Assembly: GCA_041392805.1 (NCBI GenBank)
Contig: JAWKLJ010000002.1
Coordinates: 124,001-188,000, forward strand
Direction: 5' to 3'
From: Saprospiraceae bacterium
Lineage (GTDB): Bacteria; Bacteroidota; Bacteroidia; Chitinophagales; Saprospiraceae
Length of the DNA stretch: 64,000 bases
Below are positions 17,281 through 25,628 of this stretch, one piece after another (position 1 is the stretch's first letter; each line of letters opens with the position of its first letter). The notes under the pieces are model-generated. The model was not told where the DNA came from and ran no database searches. It saw only the letters and a program-made list of their open reading frames with translations. The translations under genes and the position numbers were made by a program.

Positions 17281-17413
17281 CATCAAAAGTTCCACAGCTA
17301 TTGTAGGTATTTTCACCTGCAACTCGCCTGGCAGATGTCGGTCAAAAACGGAAAAGTCTTGCAACAGACATCAGAAGTTTGCCTAAGAAGTACCCTACGA
17401 AATTTCTGATGTC
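17281..17413. repeat. Hairpin repeat family D, copy 2 (with a degenerate half-copy)
   Basis: GACATCAGAAGTTT at 17367-17380 pairs with AAATTTCTGATGTC at 17400-17413. A second, weaker pair GACATC...GATGTC occurs at about 17279-17339. Both lie between two minus-strand T9SS cargo genes in a gene-free stretch of 190 bp. The arms match copies at 5587 and 39669. Confidence 0.75.
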
Positions 17414-17454
17414 TTGCTAAGCCGATTATTATTTTATTTAGTTGAAACAGCTTT

Positions 17455-19206
17455 TCAATCCCGAAGTATCATAATTTTTTTCGAAATAAGCTCATCCTCA
17501 AAACCAATCTTTAATATATACATCCCATTAGCCAAATGGCTTATGTCAATTGGGGCTATTGAGCCTGTCAGATGCTTTTCCAAGACTATTTCCCCCCCAA
17601 TACCCACTAAGGAAAGCTTGTAGGATTTGTCGATCGCTGTTGAGGTGATATGAAGGAAATCCTGGCTGGGGTTAGGAAAAACCACCACATCATTTACCAA
17701 GCCAGGGTCGAGCGTATGCGTCGCAAGGGCAGCTCCCTCTACAAACTGCATACTCTGATTTGCTGCAATATTATAATGTATATCCGTCCCTCCACCCAGC
17801 CAATCGATTTTTACATAATCCACCATCTTGGCTGTTCCTAAACCAAAAATGGAGGTGCCGGCATTTTGCCCCAAGTACCCCTCTCCGCACAATGTATAGC
17901 GATATTGTTTATCATTGCCAATTCCTATTTCTATCCAGGCACCAATGCCATCTCTGTTACTAGTGGTCCCTTCAAGATTGACTTTGAGCCAGTTAGCGCC
18001 AGTTGTAGACTGGTTTTCCCACAGAAAAATATTTGCATTATCCTCATTTAGGACCGCAATGTCAGTCAATCCATCATTATTGAAATCACCAATAGCATTA
18101 GAAAAACTCACCGCAGTATCATTATCAAATCCTGCCCCCGAAGGAATCGAAAAAGTATTGAGATGGTTTTCGTAAAAAGCGGAAGGAATCGATTCCGGTT
18201 CTGTTAGCATGCCACTCACATATAAATCTAAATCGGTATCATTATCGGCATCCAGGAATACCGCACCCCAGGCAATACTATTAAATGACGTGCCGGTCTC
18301 AAGCGCTACCTCGGAAAAGGTTCCATCTCCATTGTTTTGTAATAAAGCATTGGTTTGAAATACATCCGGGTTGTCTGGGTTATATACATTGGTGATATAA
18401 ATATCCAGCCAGCCATCCTTATTATAATCAGCTACCGTTACTGACATGGCGGCCATCAATAGATCCGCTCCAGAGGCCTCACTCTCATCGCTAAAAGTCC
18501 CATCCCCATTGTTCTTATACAAGACATTACGGACCGTAAATCGATCGTTGGCAATATAGATATCCTGATAACCATCTTTGTTATAATCAAAAAAGGCAGC
18601 ACAAAAAGAGGGATCAACACCCAAATGTAAACCTGCCACAGCGGTAACGTCGGTAAATGTGCCATCCCCATTGTTTTTGTAAAGGGTGTTGGGTTGGGTT
18701 TCCCCCAAATTCCGATAACAGATAAAGACATCTAGCCATCCATCATTATTGTAATCGCCCCAGCAGGAACCAAAAGCATTTAAAGCTTCGTTATGTAGTC
18801 CGGCAATGGTCGTTACATCCGTGAAATAGAAGCTGCCGTCATTTTCATATAATATATTCAACCCCGAATCGCTGGTGGCAAAAAAATCCTTATCACCATC
18901 ATTATCATAGTCTACCCATTGTACCTGTTTGGTTTGATAAGTATCTGGAATATTCAAAGGTTCCAGCATAAATCGGCCCTGTTGGTTTTTATAGAATTTT
19001 GTGTGGCGGCCATCTTCCGATGAGATCGTCAGATCATCCCATCCATCCTGATTGAAATCACAAAAAGAAATACCGCCCCCTAAATAGCCGAATCCATATC
19101 CAACCCCAACGCCAACCCTGGACGAAACCTCTTCAAAATGTATTTGTGCAACAACGATCGGTGTAAGAAATAAAAAGGTATAACCTAGAGTAATAACATG
19201 TCGCAT
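17455..19206 (-). CDS. FG-GAP/VCBS repeat protein with ASPIC/UnbV domain (CRTAC1-like), T9SS cargo
   Basis: The start at 19206 (MRHVITLGYTFLFLTPIVVA) gives a clean signal peptide; an ATG four codons earlier is also possible. The protein is a seven-bladed FG-GAP propeller with repeated calcium-binding loops (DFNQDGWDD, DYDNDGDKD, DYNNDGWLD, DYNKDGYQD, DYNKDGWLD, DADNDTDLD, DFNNDGLTD). An ASPIC/UnbV domain follows (NWLKVNLEGTTSNRDGIGAW). The C-terminal ~80 residues are a T9SS type A sorting domain (VVFPNPSQDFLHI, LANGMYILKI). It is probably a surface or extracellular binding protein whose ligand is unknown. Confidence 0.92.
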   Translation of the reverse strand: MRHVITLGYTFLFLTPIVVAQIHFEEVSSRVGVGVGYGFGYLGGGISFCDFNQDGWDDLTISSEDGRHTKFYKNQQGRFMLEPLNIPDTYQTKQVQWVDYDNDGDKDFFATSDSGLNILYENDGSFYFTDVTTIAGLHNEALNAFGSCWGDYNNDGWLDVFICYRNLGETQPNTLYKNNGDGTFTDVTAVAGLHLGVDPSFCAAFFDYNKDGYQDIYIANDRFTVRNVLYKNNGDGTFSDESEASGADLLMAAMSVTVADYNKDGWLDIYITNVYNPDNPDVFQTNALLQNNGDGTFSEVALETGTSFNSIAWGAVFLDADNDTDLDLYVSGMLTEPESIPSAFYENHLNTFSIPSGAGFDNDTAVSFSNAIGDFNNDGLTDIAVLNEDNANIFLWENQSTTGANWLKVNLEGTTSNRDGIGAWIEIGIGNDKQYRYTLCGEGYLGQNAGTSIFGLGTAKMVDYVKIDWLGGGTDIHYNIAANQSMQFVEGAALATHTLDPGLVNDVVVFPNPSQDFLHITSTAIDKSYKLSLVGIGGEIVLEKHLTGSIAPIDISHLANGMYILKIGFEDELISKKIMILRD

Positions 19207-19223
19207 ATACAAAAACATAGTAA

Positions 19224-19679
19224 CTAGTTATGGATAGTAATCGTGTAATTATAGGAGGTCTTCTTGGGTTTTTCATCGGCTTTCTTTTCTGGTTGAATAT
19301 AATTATAGGTAACTGGGGCAGGATCGGTCTTTGACGCCACGGTTTTGTTTGTCACTTTGGGTAGCCGAAAATGAATCTGGATATTCAAATGATGCAAGAC
19401 TTTCAAGCCTCGGTTTTTGGGAACATCAAACATGAGTAGACCAACGACACGTTGTGCCTCCTCATCACAACCATGGCCAATACCCGAAATAACCTTGGTA
19501 TCAATGACTTTTCCCAGGTGATTGACCGTGTACTTTATCACCACCGTTCCCTCAATTTTTTCATTTAATGCGGCTTCAGGGTATTTTAGTGCTTTGGTGA
19601 TAAAATCTTTAAGGTTTTTCTTTCCGCCTTTATAAACAGGCTTTTGGATGAAATGTTTGTCCTTTTTCTCTTTTTGCAT
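19224..19679 (-). CDS. Stand-alone TonB C-terminal domain protein
   Basis: A 151-residue protein whose middle matches the TonB C-terminal fold (FITKALKYPEAALNEKIEGT, VVIKYTVNHLGKVIDTKVIS). The usual membrane anchor and Pro-rich linker are missing: the N-terminus is short and very Lys-rich, with no signal peptide. The C-terminal ~45 residues are a low-complexity Lys/Thr/Pro tail ending YNYTITIHN. It may interact with TonB-dependent receptors only if delivered by another route, or may have an unrelated role. It lies directly upstream of the FG-GAP gene (17 bp) and just downstream of a family A element. Confidence 0.75.
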   Translation of the reverse strand: MQKEKKDKHFIQKPVYKGGKKNLKDFITKALKYPEAALNEKIEGTVVIKYTVNHLGKVIDTKVISGIGHGCDEEAQRVVGLLMFDVPKNRGLKVLHHLNIQIHFRLPKVTNKTVASKTDPAPVTYNYIQPEKKADEKPKKTSYNYTITIHN

Positions 19680-19705
19680 AGACCTGATTTATGGCATAGT
19701 AGTGT

Positions 19706-19828
19706 GACGGAAATAAATGATACCACTTTTTTCAAAGATTCGCGAATATTTTCACCCAACTTCCTTTCTGTCAGTTGCTTTGAAAATTTTAGCGAATCAA
19801 AAGTGGTATCATTTATTTTTTTTCCGTC
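19706..19828 (+). repeat. MITE-like palindromic element family A, copy 2
   Basis: A 123-bp element from GACGG (19706) to CCGTC (19828). The outer arms AAATGATACCACTTTT and AAAAGTGGTATCATTT are a perfect 16-bp inverted pair; inner GATTCGC motifs also appear in both arms. The short direct repeat ATA flanks it at 19696-19698 and 19831-19833. It lies 26 bp upstream of the TonB-like gene start. Confidence 0.87.
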
Positions 19829-19903
19829 TCATATTTAATTCCGATTCGCTGACCTGCAAAATAATTCTTTTTTTCCAATATCTATCTCTTGCATTTAATA
19901 GGC

Positions 19904-19911
19904 TAGCTTTG
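19904..19911 (+). promoter_or_regulatory. Candidate -7 box for the xer-hpf unit
   Basis: TAGCTTTG fits TAnnTTTG and lies about 135 bp upstream of the recombinase start, just before a family B element. The nearest TTG upstream is only 12 bp away, closer than usual. Confidence 0.35.
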
Positions 19912-19919
19912 TATATTGG

Positions 19920-20024
19920 TTCTTTGGCAATTATTGTGCACTTGAGTCAAATGAAAGTAAAAGTACAGCTTCCGCTGTTCGCTTTAGTCTTTGCTCCCAC
20001 TTGACCACAAAAATTGTCAGAGAA
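19920..20024 (+). repeat. Terminal-inverted-repeat element family B, copy 1 (degenerate)
   Basis: Starts TTCTTTGGCAATTATTGTGC and ends CACAAAAATTGTCAGAGAA. The right end is almost identical to that of the fuller copy at 21371-21508, and the inner motifs TTGAGTCAAATGAAA and CACAGCTT-like / TTCGCTTTA are also shared. This 105-bp copy lies immediately upstream of the recombinase gene; an upstream in-frame TTG (20001) falls inside it. Confidence 0.75.
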
Positions 20025-20042
20025 GGTGTATATTTAGACCAT

Positions 20043-20951
20043 ATGATGAAAGAAAGCTTTTTGAGATACCTTGAACATGAAAAAAGATGCGCAAAGCACA
20101 CCCTATTGGCTTATGAATCTGACTTAGACCAGTTCTTTGATTTCCTGAATCATGCTTTCGACCTTAAGGAGGCGGCTAAAGCTACTCACCAGCAAGTTCG
20201 TTCCTGGACTGTTGAATTGATTAGTGAAGGAAGGAGTGCAAGCACAATTATCAGGAAAATATCCACGTTAAAGACCTTTTACCGTTTTTTACAAAAACAA
20301 TACGGATTGGAACACAACCCCATGCTGAAGGTCATTTCGCCTAAAACAGGTAAGCGATTGCCTACCGTGATCCGGGCAGATGAAATGGAATTTCTTTTTG
20401 AACATATTCATTTCTCAAATGATTTCGAGGGCAAAAGAGACCGATTGATTATTGAGCTACTCTATTCGACGGGCATGCGAAGGGCTGAAGCTATCCATTT
20501 GAAAATAGAGGACATTGATCTACGGGGAAACCTCCTAAAGGTTTTAGGCAAAGGGCAAAAAGAACGTCTAATTCCTTTTGGTAAAAAATTGAGTGGATTA
20601 ATCATTGAATACCTCGATTGCAGGGCTTCCTCCTTTGAGGATATCACCACAACAGTCCTTTTTTTGACCCAAAACGGCAAGCCACTTTATCCTAAAGCCT
20701 TATATAATATTGTCCATCGATATTTATCCACCGTTAGTACTGTGGAAAAACGCAGTCCGCATGTACTTCGACATTCATTTGCCACACATCTCTCCGATAA
20801 TGGGGCAGATTTGAATGCCATAAAGGCACTTTTAGGTCACGCTAATTTGGCGGCAACTCAAATCTATACCCACAACTCAATTGAAAAGTTAAAACAAGTT
20901 TACAAATCGGCTCACCCCAAAGCGCATCTTGATCAGGAACAAGATACCTAA
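20043..20951 (+). CDS. xerC: Tyrosine recombinase XerC/XerD
   Basis: Resolves chromosome dimers at the dif site with its paralogue. The start at 20043 (tandem ATG; 302 residues) is chosen because the frame further upstream runs into a repeat terminus. The N-terminal SAM-like domain spans about 1-95 and the catalytic domain about 105-295. Active-site residues are visible: Arg146 (TGMRRAEA), Lys170 (GKGQKERLIP), His240 and Arg243 (HVLRHSFATH), His266 (LGHANL) and the nucleophile Tyr275 (QIYTH). The next gene is hpf, and this xer-hpf-tRNA-tuf order is common in Bacteroidota, so it is housekeeping rather than part of a mobile island. XerC versus XerD cannot be decided with certainty. Confidence 0.88.
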   Translation: MMKESFLRYLEHEKRCAKHTLLAYESDLDQFFDFLNHAFDLKEAAKATHQQVRSWTVELISEGRSASTIIRKISTLKTFYRFLQKQYGLEHNPMLKVISPKTGKRLPTVIRADEMEFLFEHIHFSNDFEGKRDRLIIELLYSTGMRRAEAIHLKIEDIDLRGNLLKVLGKGQKERLIPFGKKLSGLIIEYLDCRASSFEDITTTVLFLTQNGKPLYPKALYNIVHRYLSTVSTVEKRSPHVLRHSFATHLSDNGADLNAIKALLGHANLAATQIYTHNSIEKLKQVYKSAHPKAHLDQEQDT

Positions 20952-21000
20952 GACTTTGGTACGATTGGTTGACCATTACTTCATGCTAAAATTTATGCCT

Positions 21001-21294
21001 ATGAAAGTGTACACCGAATCTGTTCAGTTTAAGGCTGATCAAAAGTTATTGGATTTCATTGAAAAGAAAGTTAGTAAAATGGATCAGTTTTTTGATCACA
21101 TCATTGATGCTCGAGTTACCTTGAAATTGGAAAATACAGGTCAAGTTCGAGACAAAATAGCAGAGATTCGGCTAAAAGTTCCGGGTGATGTACTTGTCGT
21201 AAAAGAGAGTCAAAAAACATTTGAGGCTTCAATAGATGAAGCCGTGGATGTACTAAAAAGGCAATTGATAAAATTTAAAGAAAAAGCCAAGTAA
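21001..21294 (+). CDS. hpf: Ribosome hibernation promoting factor, short form
   Basis: The start at 21001 (MKVYTESVQFKADQKLLDF) matches the family N-terminus; an upstream frame reaching into the recombinase gene is not expected to be coding. The 97-residue protein is a single S30AE domain (FIEKKVSKMDQFFDHIIDARV, LENTGQVRDKIAEIRLKVPG) without the long C-terminal dimerisation extension. It binds the 30S decoding centre in stationary phase. It ends in a Lys-rich tail. Gap to the recombinase stop is 49 bp. Confidence 0.92.
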   Translation: MKVYTESVQFKADQKLLDFIEKKVSKMDQFFDHIIDARVTLKLENTGQVRDKIAEIRLKVPGDVLVVKESQKTFEASIDEAVDVLKRQLIKFKEKAK

Positions 21295-21370
21295 GCCATT
21301 GGAGACCAACTTACTGGGATCTCAGGTGAAGGTAGAAGTGCGACTACCTCCCGTAGTTTAAAATTCGGCG

Positions 21371-21508
21371 TTCTCTGACAATTTTTGCGCTTTTGAGTCA
21401 AGTGAAACCCAAAAACACAGCTTACTTGCTCCTCCGCTAAAGCTTCGGCGCACGCGGATGGTCGCTGTGGTCGTTCACTTTAACCTGACCGCAAAAATTG
21501 TCAGAGAA
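21371..21508 (+). repeat. Terminal-inverted-repeat element family B, copy 2
   Basis: TTCTCTGACAATTTTTGCG at 21371-21389 is a perfect 19-bp inverted match to CGCAAAAATTGTCAGAGAA at 21490-21508, with imperfect pairing further in (GTCAAGTGAAA with TTCACTTTAACC). The 138-bp element has no reading frame of note. A degenerate relative lies at 19920-20024, so the two bracket the xer-hpf pair. Confidence 0.85.
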
Positions 21509-21537
21509 TGGACTTATTTTCCCACTTTTTAACTGCT

Positions 21538-21618
21538 GGAGGCAGTCCGACTTCCCACTTCCCACTTCCCACTTCCCACTTCGGATTTCCCACTTCGGAT
21601 TTCCCACTTCGGATTTTA
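21538..21618. repeat. Low-complexity CTTCCCA/CTTCGGATT array
   Basis: About 80 bp of CTTCCCA units followed by CTTCGGATTTCCCA units, similar to arrays at 5640-5765, 47438-47474 and 51549-51575. It lies in the 725-bp gene-free stretch between hpf and the first tRNA, which otherwise holds a family B element and the operon promoter. Confidence 0.85.
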
Positions 21619-21781
21619 CTCAGTTCAATAAGCAAGAATACAGGCAACTGTTGTTGATCCAAAGTCTGCTTCAGCGGGCTATGGGTTTCAGCTGATTTTT
21701 CTGTTAAGTTTTCTCTTTTTTCCTTATAAATTTGCCGCCATTCTTGTTGCGTTTATTTTATTATAAAAAATGTTAAACATG

Positions 21782-21814
21782 TTTTTTGCTTTTTCAGGAA
21801 AAGTAATATCTTTG
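21782..21814 (+). promoter_or_regulatory. Strong Bacteroidota-type promoter for the tRNA-tuf operon
   Basis: A -33 element with TTG at 21786-21788 (in TTTTTTGC) and a -7 box TATCTTTG at 21807-21814, separated by 18 bp. Both match the primary-sigma consensus (TTG and TAnnTTTG). Transcription would begin near 21820 and give a ~200-nt leader before the first tRNA. A second TAnnTTTG (TAAATTTG) lies slightly upstream near 21725-21735. Confidence 0.7.
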
Positions 21815-22019
21815 CATTCGCTTTTTAAGAGCAGGTAGTCGCGAGAAGGTAAAAGACCTTCTTTAAATAGGTTGAATGACTAATGTTTTGGCCGAAATCT
21901 TCCATTTGTAGTTGCGATTTTAGCACAAAAATCCCTTTGGTGGAATTTTTTCTACTAAATCGAAATTATAATGTTCTGGAAGGAGAATGGCCATACAAGT
22001 TGTTATTTTTCTAAAATAA

Positions 22020-22093
22020 GCCAGCATAGCTCAGTTGGCCAGAGCAGCTGATTTGTAATCAGCGGGTCGGGGGTTCGAATCCCTCTGCTGGCT
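22020..22093 (+). tRNA. tRNA-Thr (TGT)
   Basis: A 74-nt cloverleaf. Acceptor GCCAGCA pairs with TGCTGGC, the D-arm is AGCTCAGTTGGCCAGAGCA, the anticodon loop is TTTGTAA with anticodon TGT, and the T-arm contains GGTTCGAATCC. CCA is not encoded. Confidence 0.95.
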
Positions 22094-22198
22094 CCCAAAA
22101 TGAAGCGATTAGTTAGAAGGCAAATCGTTTGATTAGATCAAAAGTGATCTAATATAAAGCTTGAAAAAACAAATTATTGGTTAACCAATAATTTCAAT

Positions 22199-22281
22199 GG
22201 GGGCGCGCCGGAGTTGGAGAGCCGGGGCAGACTGTAAATCTGTTGTCTACGACTGAATAGGTTCGAATCCTATCGCCCCCA
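22199..22281 (+). tRNA. tRNA-Tyr (GTA)
   Basis: An 83-nt class II tRNA with a long variable arm. Acceptor GGGGGCG pairs with CGCCCCC and the anticodon loop CTGTAAA gives GTA. The T-loop is GGTTCGAATCC with discriminator A. Confidence 0.95.
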
Positions 22282-22329
22282 CTTTTTAATGCATTTGGTG
22301 AAAAGAAAAATTGCATTACTAAGACATAA

Positions 22330-22402
22330 GCAGGCGTAGCTCAGTTGGTAGAGCATCAGCCTTCCAAGCTGAGGGTCGCGGGTTCGAGTCTCGTCGCCTG
22401 CT
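22330..22402 (+). tRNA. tRNA-Gly (TCC)
   Basis: A 73-nt cloverleaf. Acceptor GCAGGCG pairs with CGCCTGC, the anticodon loop CTTCCAA gives TCC, and the T-arm contains GGGTTCGAGTC. Confidence 0.95.
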
Positions 22403-22472
22403 CACACATAAAGAGAAGGATGTTTTAATGGAAATTGAAACAGTTCAACTCTAAGTTAATTACTGCGGAAAT

Positions 22473-22544
<72 letters not shown>

Positions 22545-22599
22545 CCAAGAGATTCTCAATTTTTTTATTAAATCTTCATATCTAAAAACTAGATTACCG

Positions 22600-23799
22600 A
22601 TGGCTAAGGAAACATTTGCAAGAACCAAGCCTCACTTGAATATCGGTACTATCGGCCACGTAGACCACGGTAAGACCACTCTGACAGCCGCTATTACCTA
22701 CGTTCTGTCAAAGTCAGGACTTGCTGAGAAAAAAGACTACGACTCTATTGATGCCGCTCCCGAAGAAAAAGAGAGAGGTATCACTATTAATACCGCTCAC
22801 GTGGAATATGAGACGGTAAACCGTCATTATGCTCACGTGGATTGCCCAGGTCACGCTGACTATGTTAAAAACATGGTAACAGGTGCTGCTCAGATGGACG
22901 GTGCTATCCTCGTTGTAGCTGCTACGGATGGTCCGATGCCACAAACTCGTGAGCACATCTTGCTTGCTCGTCAGGTAGGTGTACCTAAAATTGTTGTTTT
23001 CATGAACAAGGTTGACCTTGTTGATGATGAAGAGATGTTGGAACTAGTGGAAATGGAAGTTCGCGAATTGTTGGATCAATACGAATTCGGCGGTGATGAT
23101 GCAGCTGTTATTCAAGGATCCGCTTTGAAAGCACTAGAAGATGATCCTGCTTCAGTAGCTAAAATCGAAGAATTGATGGCTGCTGTGGATGAACAAATTC
23201 CTCAGCCTGCACGTTTGGTTGATCTACCATTCTTGATGCCAATTGAAGACGTATTCTCTATCACTGGTCGTGGTACTGTTGCGACGGGTCGTATTGAGCG
23301 CGGCGTGATCAATACAGGAAACCCTGTAGAGATTGTTGGTATGATGAAAGAGGGTGAAAAACCATTGACTTCTGTGGTGACAGGGGTGGAAATGTTCCGA
23401 AAAATCCTTGACCGTGGAGAAGCTGGTGATAACGCTGGTTTGTTGTTGCGCGGTATTGAGAAGGAAGCTATCAAAAGAGGTATGGTAATTTGCAAACCAG
23501 GTTCCGTTAAACCACACAAACACTTTAAATGTGAGGTGTATGTGTTGGGTAAGGATGAAGGTGGTCGTCACACACCATTCTTCAATGGTTACCGTCCTCA
23601 GTTTTACTTCCGTACCACTGACGTTACAGGTGATGTAAACTTACCAGAAGGCGTAGAAATGGTAATGCCAGGTGATAACGTTTCACTTGAAGTGAAATTG
23701 CTCAACAGTATCGCTATGGAAAAAGGTCTTCGCTTTGCGATTCGTGAAGGTGGTCGTACCGTAGGTGCTGGTCAGGTTACCGAAATCTTGGATGTATAA
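22600..23799 (+). CDS. tuf: Translation elongation factor Tu
   Basis: Delivers aminoacyl-tRNA to the ribosome with GTP. The 399-residue protein has G1 GHVDHGKT at 19-26, G3 DCPGHADYV, and G4 NKVD, followed by the two beta-barrel domains ([40 protein letters not shown]). It follows four tRNA genes and precedes tRNA-Trp and secE, the classical tufB-type neighbourhood. A hairpin with T-run follows the stop (23838-23873). Confidence 0.99.
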   Translation: MAKETFARTKPHLNIGTIGHVDHGKTTLTAAITYVLSKSGLAEKKDYDSIDAAPEEKERGITINTAHVEYETVNRHYAHVDCPGHADYVKNMVTGAAQMDGAILVVAATDGPMPQTREHILLARQVGVPKIVVFMNKVDLVDDEEMLELVEMEVRELLDQYEFGGDDAAVIQGSALKALEDDPASVAKIEELMAAVDEQIPQPARLVDLPFLMPIEDVFSITGRGTVATGRIERGVINTGNPVEIVGMMKEGEKPLTSVVTGVEMFRKILDRGEAGDNAGLLLRGIEKEAIKRGMVICKPGSVKPHKHFKCEVYVLGKDEGGRHTPFFNGYRPQFYFRTTDVTGDVNLPEGVEMVMPGDNVSLEVKLLNSIAMEKGLRFAIREGGRTVGAGQVTEILDV

Positions 23800-23837
23800 T
23801 CCTTATACTAGTTATATATCGATTACATGAATTATGA

Positions 23838-23873
23838 AAAATTAAGCATCTCGTCAGAGGTGCTTAATTTTTC
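23838..23873 (+). terminator. Terminator or attenuator after tuf
   Basis: AATTAAGCATCTC and GAGGTGCTTAATT form a stem (one G-T pair) with a GTCA loop, followed by a T-run. It lies between tuf and tRNA-Trp and probably reduces readthrough into the secE-nusG-rpl part of the operon. Confidence 0.75.
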
Positions 23874-23941
23874 GCATGTTATGAAAAAAAGGTTCCGTAG
23901 ATAGTCGAAAAGTCGCTATCATTACTTTGGATCCTTGAAAC

Positions 23942-24017
23942 ACGGGCATAGCTCAACTGGTAGAGCGACGGTCTCCAAAACCGTAGGCTGGGGGTTCAAG
24001 TCCTCCTGCCCGTGCCA
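23942..24017 (+). tRNA. tRNA-Trp (CCA anticodon)
   Basis: Acceptor ACGGGCA pairs with TGCCCGT, discriminator G, and the 3' CCA is encoded. The anticodon loop CTCCAAA gives CCA and the T-arm contains GGGTTCAAGTCC. It sits directly upstream of secE, as in many bacteria. Confidence 0.95.
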
Positions 24018-24040
24018 TTTAATATGATCAATATAGACTT

Positions 24041-24232
24041 ATGGAACAAATACAGTTATATATAAAAGAAAGCTACAACGAGTTGATGCACAAAGTAAGC
24101 TGGCCATCTTGGCAAGAATTACAAAGTAGCACTATCCTCGTTATTGTGGCTACCTTGCTTTTATCAGTTGTCCTTTTAGTGATGGATTTTTTCTCTAAAG
24201 GCATAACTGATCTCATCTATGGGATAAGCTAA
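24041..24232 (+). CDS. secE: Preprotein translocase subunit SecE
   Basis: A 63-residue single-span form of SecE: the amphipathic helix KESYNELMHKVSWPSWQELQ precedes one transmembrane helix (ILVIVATLLLSVVLLVMDFF). It stabilises SecY in the inner-membrane translocon. The stop codon TAA (24230-24232) is part of the CTAA direct repeat that flanks a family A palindromic element, so the element appears to have inserted exactly at the end of the gene. Confidence 0.96.
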   Translation: MEQIQLYIKESYNELMHKVSWPSWQELQSSTILVIVATLLLSVVLLVMDFFSKGITDLIYGIS

Positions 24233-24234
24233 GG

Positions 24235-24356
24235 GACGGAAAAAAATAAATGATAGAACTTTTGATTCGCTAAATTTTTCAAAGTAACTGACAGAAAGGA
24301 AGTTGTGTGAAAATAATCGCGAATCTTTGAAAAAAGTGGTATCATTTATTTCCGTC
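24235..24356 (-). repeat. MITE-like palindromic element family A, copy 3, inside the secE-nusG gap
   Basis: A 122-bp element bounded by GACGG (24235-24239) and CCGTC (24352-24356), same orientation as copy 1. The direct repeat CTAA lies on both sides (24229-24232, including the secE stop, and 24363-24366). The left arm differs from the right arm at a few positions, so the stem is imperfect here. It is transcribed as part of the secE-nusG message. Confidence 0.87.
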
Positions 24357-24397
24357 AAACTACTAATGTTCAAAAGTTTATTTTTCTTCATTTATTT

Positions 24398-24964
24398 ATG
24401 GGATTGATGGAAGAGACTGATGTAGTAAAAAGATGGTATTCCCTTAGGGTAATTAGTGGCAAAGAACGCAAGATCAAAGAGCGTATTGATTTGGAAGTAG
24501 ATCGATCCGGGTGGCAAGATTTTGTAACACAAGTACTCGTTCCAACTGAAAAAATCTATAAAATCCGAAACGGGAAAAAGGTTATTTCAGAAAGAAATAT
24601 TCTTCCTGGATATATTCTTATTGAGGCCATTCCTGCTAAATTTTCTGGAGAAATTATTCAAGCAATTGCCAATGTGCCAAATGTGATTCACTTTTTAGGG
24701 CGTAATAACCCTATTCCGATGCGAGATTCCGAGGCTAATCGATTGTTAGGAAAAGTGGATGAGTCGCAAGATGCAGGTGAAGCTTTGGCCGAACCATTCA
24801 TAGTAGGGGAAACCGTCAAAATCATTGATGGTCCGTTTAGCGAATTTGTCGGAGATATTCAAGAGGTAAATGAAGAGAAGAAAAAGCTGAAAGTGATTGT
24901 GAAAATCTTTGGACGTGGAACCGAAGTTGAACTCAACTTCATGCAAGTGGAAAAGCAAGCCTAA
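24398..24964 (+). CDS. nusG: Transcription termination/antitermination factor NusG
   Basis: A 188-residue NusG with an N-terminal NGN domain (RWYSLRVISGKERKIKERI; NILPGYILIEA; VIHFLGRNNPIPM) and a C-terminal KOW domain (VGETVKIIDGPFSEFVGDIQ). It couples RNA polymerase to the ribosome or Rho. An alternative ATG lies three codons inside (24407). The upstream gap to secE is filled by a family A repeat. Confidence 0.97.
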   Translation: MGLMEETDVVKRWYSLRVISGKERKIKERIDLEVDRSGWQDFVTQVLVPTEKIYKIRNGKKVISERNILPGYILIEAIPAKFSGEIIQAIANVPNVIHFLGRNNPIPMRDSEANRLLGKVDESQDAGEALAEPFIVGETVKIIDGPFSEFVGDIQEVNEEKKKLKVIVKIFGRGTEVELNFMQVEKQA

Positions 24965-25090
24965 TTGGCTTTCTAATTATATTTGAAATCATTTTATTCT
25001 TTTAAAGCTTAACTACGGCTTTAGTTCCTATCATAGGAAAACGCTTCCCTAAAGGCTGATAGTAAGATTGACCATTAAATTTTAATAGCA

Positions 25091-25552
25091 ATGGCAAAGG
25101 AGATTAGTGGCTTTGTGAAACTTCAGGTTAAAGGCGGACAGGCGAATCCTGCTCCTCCAGTTGGTCCTGCCTTGGGTTCCAAAGGGGTAAACATCATGGA
25201 GTTCTGTAAGCGCTTTAATGCTGCTACACAGGATAGCCCAGGAAAAATATTGCCTGTAATTATTACAGTTTATAAAGATAAGTCTTTTGATTTTGTTGTC
25301 AAAACACCACCTGCTGCAGTGCAGTTGATGGAAGCAGCTAAAATCAAAAAAGGTTCTCCTGAACCGAACCGTAAGAAAATAGGCACTGTGACTTGGGATC
25401 AGATTAAAGAAATTGCAGAAAATAAAATGCCTGACCTCAATGCTTTTTCTGTTGAGTCAGCAATGAAAATGGTAGCCGGAACTGCTCGTAGCATGGGGAT
25501 CACCGTTAATGGCCCTGCACCGTGGGCTGGGGAAGCATCTTCTGATAATTAA
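25091..25552 (+). CDS. rplK: 50S ribosomal protein L11
   Basis: A 153-residue L11 with the N-terminal [20 protein letters not shown] region and C-terminal rRNA-binding domain ([31 protein letters not shown]). The C-terminus has a short extension ([14 protein letters not shown]). The 126-bp nusG-rplK gap contains a possible pairing of CTTTAG with CTAAAG near 25020-25055 but no clear terminator. Confidence 0.98.
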   Translation: MAKEISGFVKLQVKGGQANPAPPVGPALGSKGVNIMEFCKRFNAATQDSPGKILPVIITVYKDKSFDFVVKTPPAAVQLMEAAKIKKGSPEPNRKKIGTVTWDQIKEIAENKMPDLNAFSVESAMKMVAGTARSMGITVNGPAPWAGEASSDN

Positions 25553-25628
25553 CTTGTTATTTCACTCATAAAGTAGGGAGTTAGTTGGCCTACAAGCGAC
25601 TAACGATAGTACCTCAAAATTGTAAATT

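Noticed and set aside
20001..20042. Longer recombinase start at TTG 20001
   Set aside because: These codons lie inside the terminus of a family B element; the family N-terminus fits the ATG pair at 20043/20046.
20043..20951. Recombinase as integrase of a mobile island
   Set aside because: The xer-hpf-tRNA-tuf order is typical housekeeping synteny, no att repeats or phage genes flank it, and the family B repeats are short and non-coding.
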